Assembly (NCBI GenBank): GCA_964578905.1 | Contig: CAZOER010000002.1 | Location: 1-64,000, forward strand | Source of the DNA: CAZVBV01 sp964578905 | GTDB taxonomy: Bacteria; Patescibacteriota; Gracilibacteria; UBA4473 | Direction: 5' to 3' | Length of the DNA: 64,000 bases | Part shown: positions 53,778 through 64,000 of the stretch, one piece after another | Layout of the letters: each line of letters starts with the position of its first letter | Numbering within the stretch: position 1 is the first letter of the stretch | Made by a program: the position numbers and the translations under genes | Notes under the pieces: generated by a model | Told to the model about the DNA's origin: nothing | Database searches by the model: none | The model's input: only the letters and a program-made list of their open reading frames with translations

Positions 53778-53800
53778 AAACTTGATTGCAAGTTTATTTC
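53778..53800 (+). terminator. Hairpin terminator after the 1824-residue gene
   Basis: AAACTTG-ATTG-CAAGTTT followed by a T-rich stretch, 10 nt after the stop. Confidence 0.65.
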
Positions 53801-53837
53801 TTTACTATTTTCTCTTGAAAAAGAAAGGGGATTTTTC

Positions 53838-53866
53838 TTGAATTCCTTGCCTTAAATCTGCACAAT
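53838..53866 (+). promoter_or_regulatory. Promoter of the giant secreted protein gene
   Basis: TTGAAT and CACAAT are 17 nt apart, with a leader of about 24 nt that is nearly free of G (AAAACCCCATTTTTCCCC). Confidence 0.5.
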
Positions 53867-53896
53867 AAGGCGGAAAACAAAACCCCATTTTTCCCC

Positions 53897-56800
53897 ATGT
53901 TTTTCTTTGTAAAAACAAAAATAAAAACACAGAAAATTTTTCACGTATCTTGTGGAAGTTTTTTATGTTGGAAAAAGCGCTTAGCAGTGCTTCTTATTGG
54001 AACTTTGTTGATGCCGAGTTTCGCGTCTCCAGCGCATGCACTTTTTGGGTATTGGGAATCTTCCCTAACGGTTCCAGATGTGGGAAGGGAGAAATTAGTA
54101 TCGATATTAGTCGAAGAAAGTTTGCTCGAGAACATTAAATTGAAAAACAAAATTGAGAACTATGCAGCAAGTGTTCAATCAAATATAAACGGAGAGGTGG
54201 TTCTGGTTCCCGTTCCCACAGAAGCTTCACCACTCGATATTTATGAAGGAAATGCGCACTTGTACTTTTCAGGAAATGATTCAGATGGACGCTCTCAATT
54301 AGTGGGAACAATCTTTATTGGAGATGTCCCATTGCCTGTTGTCGAGAAGAGTGGAAATCTCTGGCCAACGATTTTTCCGTACGTGGACTTCGAAGATCCT
54401 GTTTACCAGTGGGATTATGAGAAAGAACGATTTGTGTTTCGTGGAGGAGGGAGTCATCAGGCTGAAGTATGGCATGGGGTGATTCGTTCCGATCCTCGTC
54501 ACGATGAAGGATGGGATGCGAAGAAATTAAAAGATTTTCGAGAAAAAGAACTGATCACATTCTTTCAAACAAATGAGCAGGTAAATAGTGGAAGTATTAC
54601 GTATGACAAGAATATTTTCTCAGCGGATCTTGTTACAGACCAAGCAAACGGATTGGATGCAACGGCAATGGGACACTATGAAAATTGGGTGAACAACATC
54701 GAAGATATTGTGTACATGCGGTACACCAAGCACTGGGCAGCGGAAGTAATGGGGAACATTGAGGCAGACGATATTATCGATACGACTGTTTTTCCTGATA
54801 GTATGAAACCTCCGACAGAATCTGAGGATGCGGGTACTTTGATGGGGAACGTTCCTGATATTCACACAAAATTGATTATTGAAAAGGGAGTAAAGCGATA
54901 TATTGAGACATGGAAAGAAAAACTTTCAATTGATAATGCAGAGATCGAAAAAACAGGACGTTGGGATCCTGCTGACATAGAAAGCACGATTGTGCTTATT
55001 TCTGAAAAAGATGAGCGAGCGGCGGTAAATCTCAAAGCATTTAATGACATTCTTGATGCGACATTAAACACAGCCATTGTGGCGGAGAATGTACCAAAGG
55101 ACATCAAAGTGAAAACAACAGAGAATGTTCCAATTTCTTATGTTATTCCACAGATTCCTCCATTGGAGGATATCGCAATGACGCAGGACCGAGACAAAGA
55201 TATGTATTGGAATGGAGTGTCTCGCGCGACGATGGCTATCGAAGATTGTTCGATTCTGAGGGGGAGTCTAAGAACAGATCAGTATCCACATGCGCAAATG
55301 GTGGAAGCCAATCGGGCATACAACCCAGGAACATCTGATGAAGATTATCCAACAGAAGCCGCGCCCGATTATCTTTGTGAAAATATACGAATTCCAGTGA
55401 CATCAAATCCTAATTGGGGAGCGTATCATGCGTGGTGGGACGAAGATTCTGATGACGATGGGACGCTGAATTATATTGATCTCGGAGAAGATTTATATGA
55501 ATCCTGTTGCGCACTTAATTCAGAGTTCCTTCAAGATTCGTTTGAATATGTAAATGATTATTGTGAAATAGGATCGGAGTGGGTGATTCGTGATTACAAG
55601 GGATTAGGGGATCAAACTCCATATGCACCAGAAGCGACCGATGCTCCAACATTAACCAATCAATATCGGGATCATGTCGGGACAACAGAACCAGTTTTTG
55701 ATATTACCGCAACAAAAGAAAGTCTTACGGGAACGCCTGGGGCGGAAGGATGTTCGACAATCTTGGATGTCGATGGAGACCATTCTATGGACTCTCTCGT
55801 ATATCATATCGAACCGCAAAACAGCACCATATTGGCTCAGATGGAAGACATGGGAAGTATTGCCATGCCAGTCGATAAACCACGAGGGTTTTCTTTTTAT
55901 GACGAGCAATGGGATTTTCATCGTATTAATTATTTCAATGCATTTAGCCTCATTGGACGACACAGTGAGGTAACAGACGAAGCGGCTCGAAGAGAACTTC
56001 TAAAGCAAGAAATTCTTAATGGACTTCAGGATAAAATAGAGGAACTGAACGATATTATTCGAAATAATGCAACAGAGAATATCGATCTGATTGATACAAC
56101 ACTGTTTGATATACACACAGGAGATTTGGACGATATCGTGGATTCCATTATTTGGATTGATAAAACAATCGAATCAAAAAACAGACTTATGTTTGAGATC
56201 GCATTCTCTCCAGCAAAAGACGCCCAAGAGTTTCTTTTTAATGATGATTTTCACGATGGGTATGAGTTCGCTCAGATTACAGCTGAGAAAGCCGTATCGG
56301 GAAGTACAGGAGAAGAGGGGATTAGTATGGGATTTGAACAGGGATCCGCTCCTGACAGTGAGCAATTTCAAGATGCAAAACTCGAAGCATCAGAATTCTC
56401 TTTCGATGATGGAGCCGATACAGAAGATATTCACAAACAAGACGAAGAGCATTTTGATTTTAGTGGACAAGAGTCCAGTCAGTCTGCTTGTAAGGGAAAA
56501 AATATCCTGAGCTGGTTTCCGTGTTTTATTAATTGGTTATCAGAATTGCCGAACATTATTACGCAGAACTTTACGGTTCTCCCAGATCCACCAAAAAATG
56601 GAAACGAGGATTCAGATGAACCAGCAAAGCCAACCGTACTGCCACCTTCAGGCGGAGGCGATAGTGCCAGTTCTTCTAGTTTTCAAAATACCGTAAGCCA
56701 GATAAAGACTTCTGTTCCCGAAATTCATATTGGAGCAGGAAACACCGATCCAGTTATCCTTGAAGCCGATTTAAAAAACAAAGCCGGAGGAGCCGTGCAA

Positions 56801-59800
56801 TCGAGCTCAAGTGCAGAAGTGTCCATAAAGTTTAGTAATTCTAATGGAGAAAAATTCTTTGATGTTTTCCCGAGCAAAAGTGTAGAACCTGTTGCAGGAA
56901 AAGCGGTGTTCACCCTCTTTCCAGAAGACACCGACGTTGGGGGATCGTTTGATATTAGTATGGAAGTTGATGGAGCGGTGCTTCAAAAAATACCCGTCAC
57001 GGTTTCAAAATATTCATTAACCGCAGTGGCGGAAAAAAACTACGTGGTGGTCGATAATAAAGAAGGCGTTTTAATTGAAGCAAAGGTTGAAGATCCCGAT
57101 GGTATGGTTTCTTCAGAAAAAGACGGGAGTATTTTGGTCTTTGAATCAGACTGGGGAACATTTGAACAGAACGGACACGCATCTGTTCGTAATGGACGAG
57201 CAGAGATTGTTTTCTTCCCAGGGATTAGATCAGGAGAAGCGACCATTCGTGTTCAAGATTCAAAAAAGAACCTTCCACCTGCAGAAGAATCTGTAAATAT
57301 TATTGCGGGAGAAATTCAGTCTATTGAGATCGAAACAAAGACAGAAACCCTTATTGCGGGGGCTGATTTCCTGCCGGTTGTAGCACAACTTCAGGATAAA
57401 TTTGGAAATGATATTACGAGAGGATCAGGAGAATTTATATGGGAAACAACGAATTTGGAAATACAAGGAATTGAAAAAGCGAAGAAGTTTAAAACTACGA
57501 TTGAAAATGGAAAAAAGAAACTCCTCATCCGACCCAAACACAAACTGCCAGCGGCGGAATTGCGAGTGAAAGTAAAACTTCCTTTCGAAGAAGTCGTGCA
57601 AGTGAAAATTTTTACTATTCCACAAAAGGTCGTCTTCAGTATCGAAACATCTGAAGAAAGTGTTACGGCAGGGTCAGCAAATCCAATCAGAGTGCTCGTT
57701 ATGGCAGAAACAGAAGAAGGCGAACGTATTGAACAAAATCTGTCAGTAAACGTATTGGGGGAACCTGCGGGAATGGGACAGTTCCTCAATACGATTGAAA
57801 TGGAAGATGGACTCGGTGAATTCAAATTTTATGCCGGCACAAAAGCAGGGGAGACAAGCCTCTCGTTTTCAAGTCCTGGATTTGAAACAAGTGAAGAAGT
57901 TTTCACAATAAATCCTGATACGGCGGTGAAGATACTGACTTCAATTGATACAGAAACAATGGATGTCGACGATCCTCACGCAGAGATAAATCTTGATATC
58001 AGTGTTGTTGATAGGTTTGGAAATGTGGATACAACCTTTGTAGATAAGGTGCATTTGTTACCAAATGAACCAGACCTTTTCCTTTCAACGAATAGGGAGA
58101 CACTGATTGATTTGGACATGATTGATACCTCTGGAGGAATTCAATATGTTATAGATGAAGAAGCAGATGCATCAAGAGCCTCCGGAACTTCGCCAGACAC
58201 AAGTCTTCTTCAGACAACAGATGGATGGTCCGTTCCAATGAAAAAAGGAAAGGCAACGGTTGAAATGACCCCCGGATCTACAAGTACGGGGAAAGTTCTT
58301 ATGAGTATCGAGTCAGCGGGGCTTGTTCCAGATACCGTTGAGTTTGTCGTGACAGATTATCTAACCGCAGATGAAATTGATGACCTGACGCCAAAGTCTC
58401 GCTTCACACTCCTTACGGGATTTGATGGAGGAGATATGCTCGCGGGGAAGGGAATTGGAAATCGATTCCTGCTTTCTGGAAAATCTCAAGCGGTGGGAAC
58501 TTTGATTGCGCCTCCAAATCCAAAGAAGCGACTCGGATACATTTCTCCGGCAGGGGACGTATCGCTTCAGCTCAAAGCAGAAGTACGCATGAATGAGTAC
58601 TTTACCGTAGAAATAAAAGACAGTGTTCGACCGATTGCCCAACTTCATGTGCGATTTGAAGAAGAACCTGAGTTCTTTGTGAAACGAGAAAAGGGAACCT
58701 CTCCTGGAATTTACTTCCTTCCAACAGAAGGACTCGTGGAATCGCTTGTACGAGAAGGGGATACGATTCTCTGGGATGATGCCCCAGTGTTCACCATTAC
58801 CCCACAAGGTGGTCTCCAGATCGTTCAAGGGGGATATGAGTTTATTTCAGAAGGATCATTTCTAGAGTGGAACGTTGAAAAAGAAGACCAACCAATCGGA
58901 ACACTTGCGATTGTTCCCACCGAAGAAACATTTACTCTTTTTGATACCCAGGACCGAATTCCAACTGAAGCTGAAGGAATTTTTGTGCATCAAGAAGTTT
59001 CGGATATTCATATAAAAGAAAGCTTCACAGGAAAGACAACAAATGACGAGAGAGGACTGGTCTTTGTTGATTCGAATAAAGAAGAATCCTCAAACAAGAA
59101 ACTCGGGGCACCGTATTTATCTGCAGAGAATGTGCAGGAGGATAAAGAAATTGTGTGGACGAATTCATGGAAACCAGCTTCTCGGTATGCTGCGGGAAAC
59201 ATTGTTGGAGAATCTGTGCAATGGAATTCAAGTGATGCGTTTATATTGCTTGGAGATCCGACGACGAGTGTTGCATCAGAAAATGATCGTTCCACGCTCG
59301 GGATTACCGAAGATGTTGGAAAACCTATTTGGAAGAGTCCATTAGGAACAATCGAACAAATTATCGTCGCAGATATTAATGCCGATGATGTGCCAGACAT
59401 TCTTAACCGAGTAGGGAAGAGGCTTTTTGCGCTCTATCAAGAAAACAGTGAGATCGATAATTTCCGGGACACCGGACCGATTCTCCGTTTTGAAGATGGT
59501 GTACAAAAGGTGTTTGCCGTTGATAACGATCACGATAACTTTAGTGACATTATCCAATTAAACGATGAAGGAATTCTTATTTTACATAGAAATACAAACG
59601 GAACCTTTGCTCGAGCAGGTGTCATTATTAATGGATTCGATGGCGTTATTAATGAAATCTTTGAAGGGAATATTGATGATGATGAATATAAAAACGATCT
59701 TGTATTCTCTGATGCAGAAAAAACACTTTGGTTTGCGCCAGGGACAGCCGATGTAGGTGTGTATGGTCCTGCGACAGCCATTGAGAGATTTGCTCCAAGT

Positions 59801-62800
59801 CTGGAAGCAACGGAAGAAGTTTATATTGCTTCAGCAGAACAGGACTGGGAAAAGCGAAAGTATTTCGATACCGATAAATTTCCAAATCTTGAGAGAGTCT
59901 TCGTTTCGTATGAAGGGGTAAAGGATGATATCACCGATCAAACTCCAGAAGATGCTATTCGTATTGAGGGAAGTGATGACTTGCTTCCAGAAAATGCCTT
60001 TGAGAGAGGTATTGGAGAAGGGGGAATGCACTTTAATTTTGGAAGCGTTCCAGTGTCAGAAGAAACACTTGAGGGCATGACATCGTCACTACAAGGAACG
60101 ATGGATGAACAATTGGCACAGATGGCCGAACAAGTGCTTGGAGACTCGGGCGGAGCTTTCAAAAAAACATTCCTAGAGATACCATTTCAAATGCGAGTAA
60201 ATGGAACCTGGACACTGCTACCTGAGGGAAGTTCTCAATTACAACTTGGCCAGGCGGTTCATGCTGGATTTGAATTCACGCCAATTACAGATCTCGAGTC
60301 TTTTGAATTTCTCCTTCCAAAGATGAATGGGATGACATTTGAAAAAGAGTCTTTTTCTTGTGAAGAATGTGATGGGGAAGTTCAGTTTAGAGAAGACATT
60401 CCTGATGACGTGGAGGTCTGGGGATACTGGGAACAACCACTGGAAAGTGGTGAGAAAATAGAACTCACATGGGATCTGACAGTAGAAGACATGGGACCAC
60501 TTTCTTTTCAAGTTCTTGATTACAAGAGTAATGACACGATTGATGATATCTTGATTGGATGGGAAGAAGACGGAGAGAAAAAAATTATTAAATACCAGTC
60601 GCATCCTCAGAACAATAATAATACTGCCTTTAAGCACTCTCAGGATATTGTGGATGTGACAATGCCATCCGACCCAGATGCACCTTCACAAGACGCATTA
60701 AAGGATAAATATACACAAGATGATGATGCGAATGGACTCCCTGATATTTGGGAAACCTTTGGGACCCTAGCTTTAACAAGCGTAGCAGGCGCAATGACTT
60801 GTAGAGGAAACTGTGGACTGCCGATTCCATCGATTGTCATTCCACCATTTGCTCCCGGAAGTCAGACGCTTTATGTACCACCGTTTGCGATTAAACTTCC
60901 GAAATGGCCAATGCCGTTGCCGATGTTTTCATTATTGATGAATCCATCAGGAGTACCGACGCCTGTCTTTTATACCCCCAAAGGGGGAGAGGTAATTGCG
61001 TCAGGACTGATCTCTTTGTTTCGAATATATCTTATTCCAACAACGAATGCCTCACTTGGGATTAGTTTTTGTCCGTTTCCTTATAACGTAGGAGATAAGA
61101 CGCAGTTCCCAATCGGAAACTGTTTCACAATCGTTATCCCATCAATCTTTGGGGGGGCCTTCTGTAGTTCTGATGATAGCGAAGCAGGTGATACAGAAGA
61201 TTCAATTCGGAATATGATGCAGGATTACAATCCTGCAGACTACAAACCAAAGTTTGAATTCAATAAACCAAATAAAACAATTCACACAGCCGAAGTGATA
61301 AGTGATTGGATTCGTCGACAAAAAGCAGAATGGAATAATATTAAACTTCCAACGCCGAAACTCTCAAAACCAAAATTACCAAAGACACTTGTTCGAGAAA
61401 AAGTGAAAACAGTAGAACCATTGTTTGCGGAAAACACGAAGGTTCTTGGGCGAAAACTATGGAAAGACATTGATCAAAAATCATGGGTGACGCTCAAGCC
61501 GGAACTCCATACGTTTCCATACCCAGTCTTTCCCAAGACTGATGAAAACGGTGATAACGCAGAATTAGAAAAATACCATATCCAATGGCAAGCTTGGAAA
61601 AAGGCTCCAAAGAAATACCAAGAAGATAAGAAAAAACTGAAAGCCTTTTATAACGAAAATTGTAAGGGAGAAAAAGCGCAGACAAAAGAGTGTGAAAAAT
61701 TATCGAAAAATATTGTTTCATTTGATGCATTTATTGGTTCTGTCTCACAGAACGAACAAGCGATTGCGAAGAACTGGGAAGCGATTGAATCCTACAAAGA
61801 AGTGCCGAAAGTCCTCAGCGAACTCTTTAAAGACGAAGAGGGAGAAGAAGGAGATATGACAAGACTTGGAAAGCAGTTCAAAAAATACGGCGATGAAATT
61901 GAAATCTATACGAAGGAGTGGCTTGATGCGAATAGAAAAGCGATCGCCAAATGGAAGAAATTTATTAAAGAACTCAAAGAGTTCTTTAAATCGATTGAAA
62001 TGATATTTGAAATCTTTGGAGAATTCAAAAATGATTGTCCGACATGTTCTATAGAACGAGGATCAAGTACAACAGTTTTAATTAACCTCTTATTGGGAGC
62101 CCTCAAAATACCGGTTATTCCAGCGCCGCGATTGCCGGATATTCTTCTTGATTTCTCACGTATTGATTTCACGGTTCAATTACCCGTTCCAGAAATAGAA
62201 CTTCAACCGGTCGAGCTCGCATATCCTGATTTGCCACCACCACCAACGATTAGAGTGAGTATGGGCTTTGATGTTCCTGCGTTACCCGTGATCCCCGTCT
62301 TGCCAAAGATGCCAGAGATCAAGATCAATGTTTCAATTCCAGAACTTACGATCCCTGTTCTTCCAGTGCTTCTCGATCCTCCAGGGATTCCAAATCCAAT
62401 TGTGAAATTGAAAGCGATTGTGAAAATATTTAACATATTCTTAAAATTATTCTGTTTGATTGTGAGAAACTTCATTCCCGTTCCAGAACATTATTTGGCG
62501 GGACATGTTCAGCAAGTTACAAACAGAACACGGATGATCGGTCTTGATTTCACGCTCCCTTCGCTTTCTCTGAATTTACCACAGCTTCCAGAAATTGAAG
62601 ATATTGAAATTGCTCTTGAAGCCCATCTTTCTTTACCAACCGTGGCGCTTGAAGTTCTGAATGCAACGGTAGGGGTTTTCGCAGAACTTGATCAGTGCGT
62701 GGTTGATTCATTGAGTAAGGTATTAAAAGGAGCCCCAGAGGGAGCAATCTGTGAAGCAGGAGGAGGTGGGGGCGTTGCCTTTGAACCAAAAACACTTGTC

Positions 62801-64000
62801 GAGAATAAAGTGAAATATAATATTGTTGCCAATGTGGAACCGAGTTATTTTGAAAAAACGCATACACCACAACCAACATTTGCAGAGGCCTTTACAAAAG
62901 CATTCGCTTCATCTGATCGAATTCTAAAAATGGCATTCACATCAAAGAGAAATGTGTTCTCATCAATTGCACCAAAGCGAATGGCACGTTGGTTAACTTC
63001 AGTTGTTGATGTGGGATCTATTCCAACAGAGGCGCCTTCCGACTTTGATGTAACCGCTTTTCAAGAAAAACAAAACAATTCATTTCAACGACCGCCTACT
63101 GTTTATTACTTTGATCCGGTTACCGAAACCGCAGAAAGCATTACGAGTTTCCCAGGGGAGCAAATAACGGCGCACACGTTTGCCGATATAGGGAAAGATT
63201 ACAATGATGAGATCTTGTATGCGATTGATGATGAGCTCTATTTGAAATATCGAATAGTACCGACCAGCGACGCTGACGATCTCGAAAAGAAGTACGAACA
63301 GAAGCACGGAGGGGATTATGAAGATCGATTTGGGAAATTCACCAAATGGGACTTCGAGACATTTCGAGAGAAATTCGCTCCGGCGAAAGAAGTTCTCGAT
63401 TCAGTAGAAACAACGGGAACGACATTTGAATTCAAACAAATATTTAATGGAACATCGTACTTCGAATGGGTTGTGAGCGACCGTCCTGATTTTGTTTTTG
63501 AAATGGCAGAAGACTCGTCTGATAGAATGTCTCAACAATGGGAACGGAACGCATTCTTGGTTCGTCCGCAAGAAACGAAATACGAGATTCGACCGATGAC
63601 GAGTAAAATTAAAGATATAAAAGGATCGCCAATTTTATACGCATCTCCTTCAGAAAAGATCCAACGGTTTAAACAAAAAGATTGTGATGATGGTGCAATA
63701 GAAAAGCCATTCTTCGCAACAGAATCTCTTTTGGTGGGAATTGATAAATACTCTCGATTTGAAATTCAAGTACCACCGCTTCCAGGAATGCCTGAACAAA
63801 TTGAAGAGAAAGTCCTTCGAAAAGGGGAGGAAACCATCGTTGAATACGGGGCTGTTTGTCTCACGCGAGGAGATGTAGAACGTGTTGCCATGACCGAAAT
63901 TCAACGTGTTCATCCGAGAGAAAACACATATCTCCCTTCTGGTTCACGAATGGAATTGGGCAATAATGACCGAGTAAAATTGGAATACTTTGATGGAACG
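53897..64000 (+). CDS. Giant secreted surface protein, more than 3368 residues (3' end outside the window)
   Basis: One open frame runs from ATG 53897 to the window end. After a basic N-terminus the signal peptide RLAVLLIGTLLMPSFASPAHA ends near residue 48. Residues about 130-170 have GTIFIGDVPLPVV...WPTIFPYVDFEDPVY; residues about 930-1490 look like a run of bacterial Ig-like domains (AEKNYVVVDNKEGVLIEAKV, SVTAGSANPIRVLVMAETEE). FG-GAP/VCBS-like calcium-binding turns lie near 1820-1910 (IIVADINADDVPDILNRVG, FAVDNDHDNFSDIIQLND) and 3090-3115. DDDANGLPDIWE near 2275 is a thrombospondin-3/dockerin-like turn. A Pro-rich stretch of alternating LPxxP units spans about 2745-2850. It is probably an adhesin or envelope-spanning fibre exported by Sec. 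The frame was followed by domain content, so a frameshift further in is unlikely but not excluded. Confidence 0.88.
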   Translation, partial: MFFFVKTKIKTQKIFHVSCGSFLCWKKRLAVLLIGTLLMPSFASPAHALFGYWESSLTVPDVGREKLVSILVEESLLENIKLKNKIENYAASVQSNINGEVVLVPVPTEASPLDIYEGNAHLYFSGNDSDGRSQLVGTIFIGDVPLPVVEKSGNLWPTIFPYVDFEDPVYQWDYEKERFVFRGGGSHQAEVWHGVIRSDPRHDEGWDAKKLKDFREKELITFFQTNEQVNSGSITYDKNIFSADLVTDQANGLDATAMGHYENWVNNIEDIVYMRYTKHWAAEVMGNIEADDIIDTTVFPDSMKPPTESEDAGTLMGNVPDIHTKLIIEKGVKRYIETWKEKLSIDNAEIEKTGRWDPADIESTIVLISEKDERAAVNLKAFNDILDATLNTAIVAENVPKDIKVKTTENVPISYVIPQIPPLEDIAMTQDRDKDMYWNGVSRATMAIEDCSILRGSLRTDQYPHAQMVEANRAYNPGTSDEDYPTEAAPDYLCENIRIPVTSNPNWGAYHAWWDEDSDDDGTLNYIDLGEDLYESCCALNSEFLQDSFEYVNDYCEIGSEWVIRDYKGLGDQTPYAPEATDAPTLTNQYRDHVGTTEPVFDITATKESLTGTPGAEGCSTILDVDGDHSMDSLVYHIEPQNSTILAQMEDMGSIAMPVDKPRGFSFYDEQWDFHRINYFNAFSLIGRHSEVTDEAARRELLKQEILNGLQDKIEELNDIIRNNATENIDLIDTTLFDIHTGDLDDIVDSIIWIDKTIESKNRLMFEIAFSPAKDAQEFLFNDDFHDGYEFAQITAEKAVSGSTGEEGISMGFEQGSAPDSEQFQDAKLEASEFSFDDGADTEDIHKQDEEHFDFSGQESSQSACKGKNILSWFPCFINWLSELPNIITQNFTVLPDPPKNGNEDSDEPAKPTVLPPSGGGDSASSSSFQNTVSQIKTSVPEIHIGAGNTDPVILEADLKNKAGGAVQSSSSAEVSIKFSNSNGEKFFDVFPSKSVEPVAGKAVFTLFPEDTDVGGSFDISMEVDGAVLQKIPVTVSKYSLTAVAEKNYVVVDNKEGVLIEAKVEDPDGMVSSEKDGSILVFESDWGTFEQNGHASVRNGRAEIVFFPGIRSGEATIRVQDSKKNLPPAEESVNIIAGEIQSIEIETKTETLIAGADFLPVVAQLQDKFGNDITRGSGEFIWETTNLEIQGIEKAKKFKTTIENGKKKLLIRPKHKLPAAELRVKVKLPFEEVVQVKIFTIPQKVVFSIETSEESVTAGSANPIRVLVMAETEEGERIEQNLSVNVLGEPAGMGQFLNTIEMEDGLGEFKFYAGTKAGETSLSFSSPGFETSEEVFTINPDTAVKILTSIDTETMDVDDPHAEINLDISVVDRFGNVDTTFVDKVHLLPNEPDLFLSTNRETLIDLDMIDTSGGIQYVIDEEADASRASGTSPDTSLLQTTDGWSVPMKKGKATVEMTPGSTSTGKVLMSIESAGLVPDTVEFVVTDYLTADEIDDLTPKSRFTLLTGFDGGDMLAGKGIGNRFLLSGKSQAVGTLIAPPNPKKRLGYISPAGDVSLQLKAEVRMNEYFTVEIKDSVRPIAQLHVRFEEEPEFFVKREKGTSPGIYFLPTEGLVESLVREGDTILWDDAPVFTITPQGGLQIVQGGYEFISEGSFLEWNVEKEDQPIGTLAIVPTEETFTLFDTQDRIPTEAEGIFVHQEVSDIHIKESFTGKTTNDERGLVFVDSNKEESSNKKLGAPYLSAENVQEDKEIVWTNSWKPASRYAAGNIVGESVQWNSSDAFILLGDPTTSVASENDRSTLGITEDVGKPIWKSPLGTIEQIIVADINADDVPDILNRVGKRLFALYQENSEIDNFRDTGPILRFEDGVQKVFAVDNDHDNFSDIIQLNDEGILILHRNTNGTFARAGVIINGFDGVINEIFEGNIDDDEYKNDLVFSDAEKTLWFAPGTADVGVYGPATAIERFAPSLEATEEVYIASAEQDWEKRKYFDTDKFPNLERVFVSYEGVKDDITDQTPEDAIRIEGSDDLLPENAFERGIGEGGMHFNFGSVPVSEETLEGMTSSLQGTMDEQLAQMAEQVLGDSGGAFKKTFLEIPFQMRVNGTWTLLPEGSSQLQLGQAVHAGFEFTPITDLESFEFLLPKMNGMTFEKESFSCEECDGEVQFREDIPDDVEVWGYWEQPLESGEKIELTWDLTVEDMGPLSFQVLDYKSNDTIDDILIGWEEDGEKKIIKYQSHPQNNNNTAFKHSQDIVDVTMPSDPDAPSQDALKDKYTQDDDANGLPDIWETFGTLALTSVAGAMTCRGNCGLPIPSIVIPPFAPGSQTLYVPPFAIKLPKWPMPLPMFSLLMNPSGVPTPVFYTPKGGEVIASGLISLFRIYLIPTTNASLGISFCPFPYNVGDKTQFPIGNCFTIVIPSIFGGAFCSSDDSEAGDTEDSIRNMMQDYNPADYKPKFEFNKPNKTIHTAEVISDWIRRQKAEWNNIKLPTPKLSKPKLPKTLVREKVKTVEPLFAENTKVLGRKLWKDIDQKSWVTLKPELHTFPYPVFPKTDENGDNAELEKYHIQWQAWKKAPKKYQEDKKKLKAFYNENCKGEKAQTKECEKLSKNIVSFDAFIGSVSQNEQAIAKNWEAIESYKEVPKVLSELFKDEEGEEGDMTRLGKQFKKYGDEIEIYTKEWLDANRKAIAKWKKFIKELKEFFKSIEMIFEIFGEFKNDCPTCSIERGSSTTVLINLLLGALKIPVIPAPRLPDILLDFSRIDFTVQLPVPEIELQPVELAYPDLPPPPTIRVSMGFDVPALPVIPVLPKMPEIKINVSIPELTIPVLPVLLDPPGIPNPIVKLKAIVKIFNIFLKLFCLIVRNFIPVPEHYLAGHVQQVTNRTRMIGLDFTLPSLSLNLPQLPEIEDIEIALEAHLSLPTVALEVLNATVGVFAELDQCVVDSLSKVLKGAPEGAICEAGGGGGVAFEPKTLVENKVKYNIVANVEPSYFEKTHTPQPTFAEAFTKAFASSDRILKMAFTSKRNVFSSIAPKRMARWLTSVVDVGSIPTEAPSDFDVTAFQEKQNNSFQRPPTVYYFDPVTETAESITSFPGEQITAHTFADIGKDYNDEILYAIDDELYLKYRIVPTSDADDLEKKYEQKHGGDYEDRFGKFTKWDFETFREKFAPAKEVLDSVETTGTTFEFKQIFNGTSYFEWVVSDRPDFVFEMAEDSSDRMSQQWERNAFLVRPQETKYEIRPMTSKIKDIKGSPILYASPSEKIQRFKQKDCDDGAIEKPFFATESLLVGIDKYSRFEIQVPPLPGMPEQIEEKVLRKGEETIVEYGAVCLTRGDVERVAMTEIQRVHPRENTYLPSGSRMELGNNDRVKLEYFDGT

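Overview
The window looks like a chromosomal segment of a Candidate Phyla Radiation (Patescibacteria) bacterium, most like the Peregrinibacteria/Gracilibacteria side of that group. This is inferred, because there is no rRNA in the window. The signs are single scattered housekeeping genes with few recognisable pathways, many lineage-specific secreted proteins, a standalone 5'-nuclease instead of full PolA, a 38-cysteine protein of unknown family, and giant envelope-type proteins. TGA works as a stop (for example at the end of the 24084-24944 gene), so the UGA-glycine code of Gracilibacteria/Absconditabacteria is not used. Arginine is written mostly as CGA, AGA and CGT. Almost no gene has a Shine-Dalgarno sequence, and at least eleven have a -10 box only 6-11 nt before the start codon, which predicts leaderless mRNAs.

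Layout. 1-3.2 kb: ftsZ (cut by the window edge), ftsA and a 5'-3' exonuclease, all on minus. 3.2-7.8 kb: a degenerate glycogen-synthase-like protein, tRNA-Leu, two secreted proteins, signal peptidase I and a PH-domain membrane protein. 7.8-11.7 kb: nrdA-nrdB behind a promoter carrying tandem NrdR boxes. 11.8-16.4 kb: uppP, a DUF559 nuclease coupled to maf between REP-like palindromes, a DciA-like protein, nth and an M23 peptidase. 16.6-24 kb: the Cys-rich protein, dihydroorotate dehydrogenase, small secreted or membrane proteins, trmD, purC and a type IV pilin. 24-33.4 kb: a truncated sugar transferase, gyrB, ybaB, mltG, a pyruvyltransferase, tRNA-His, a GT4 glycosyltransferase and a coupled run of three secreted proteins. 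33.5-41 kb: secA, pilT and dnaE. 41-64 kb: a large envelope locus made of a secreted coiled-coil protein, a sugar nucleotidyltransferase, a PH-like membrane protein, a 778-aa membrane coiled-coil protein, a polytopic VirB6/TrbL-like protein, a 1824-aa cytoplasmic coiled-coil protein and a secreted protein of more than 3368 aa that runs off the window.

How it fits together. The gene set is dominated by envelope building: division (FtsZ/FtsA), export (SecA, LepB), lipid-carrier recycling (UppP), wall remodelling (MltG, M23), surface glycans (GT4, pyruvyltransferase, nucleotidyltransferase) and pili (pilin, PilT). Three transcription units of the 42.7-53.8 kb locus start from near-copies of one promoter, which suggests that they are expressed together and may form an undescribed envelope or secretion apparatus. 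The most unusual non-coding signals are the two tRNA genes whose 3' ends are duplicated about 160-175 bp downstream around a related spacer, the leaderless/SD-less style of initiation, the tandem NrdR boxes, and several families of interspersed palindromes.
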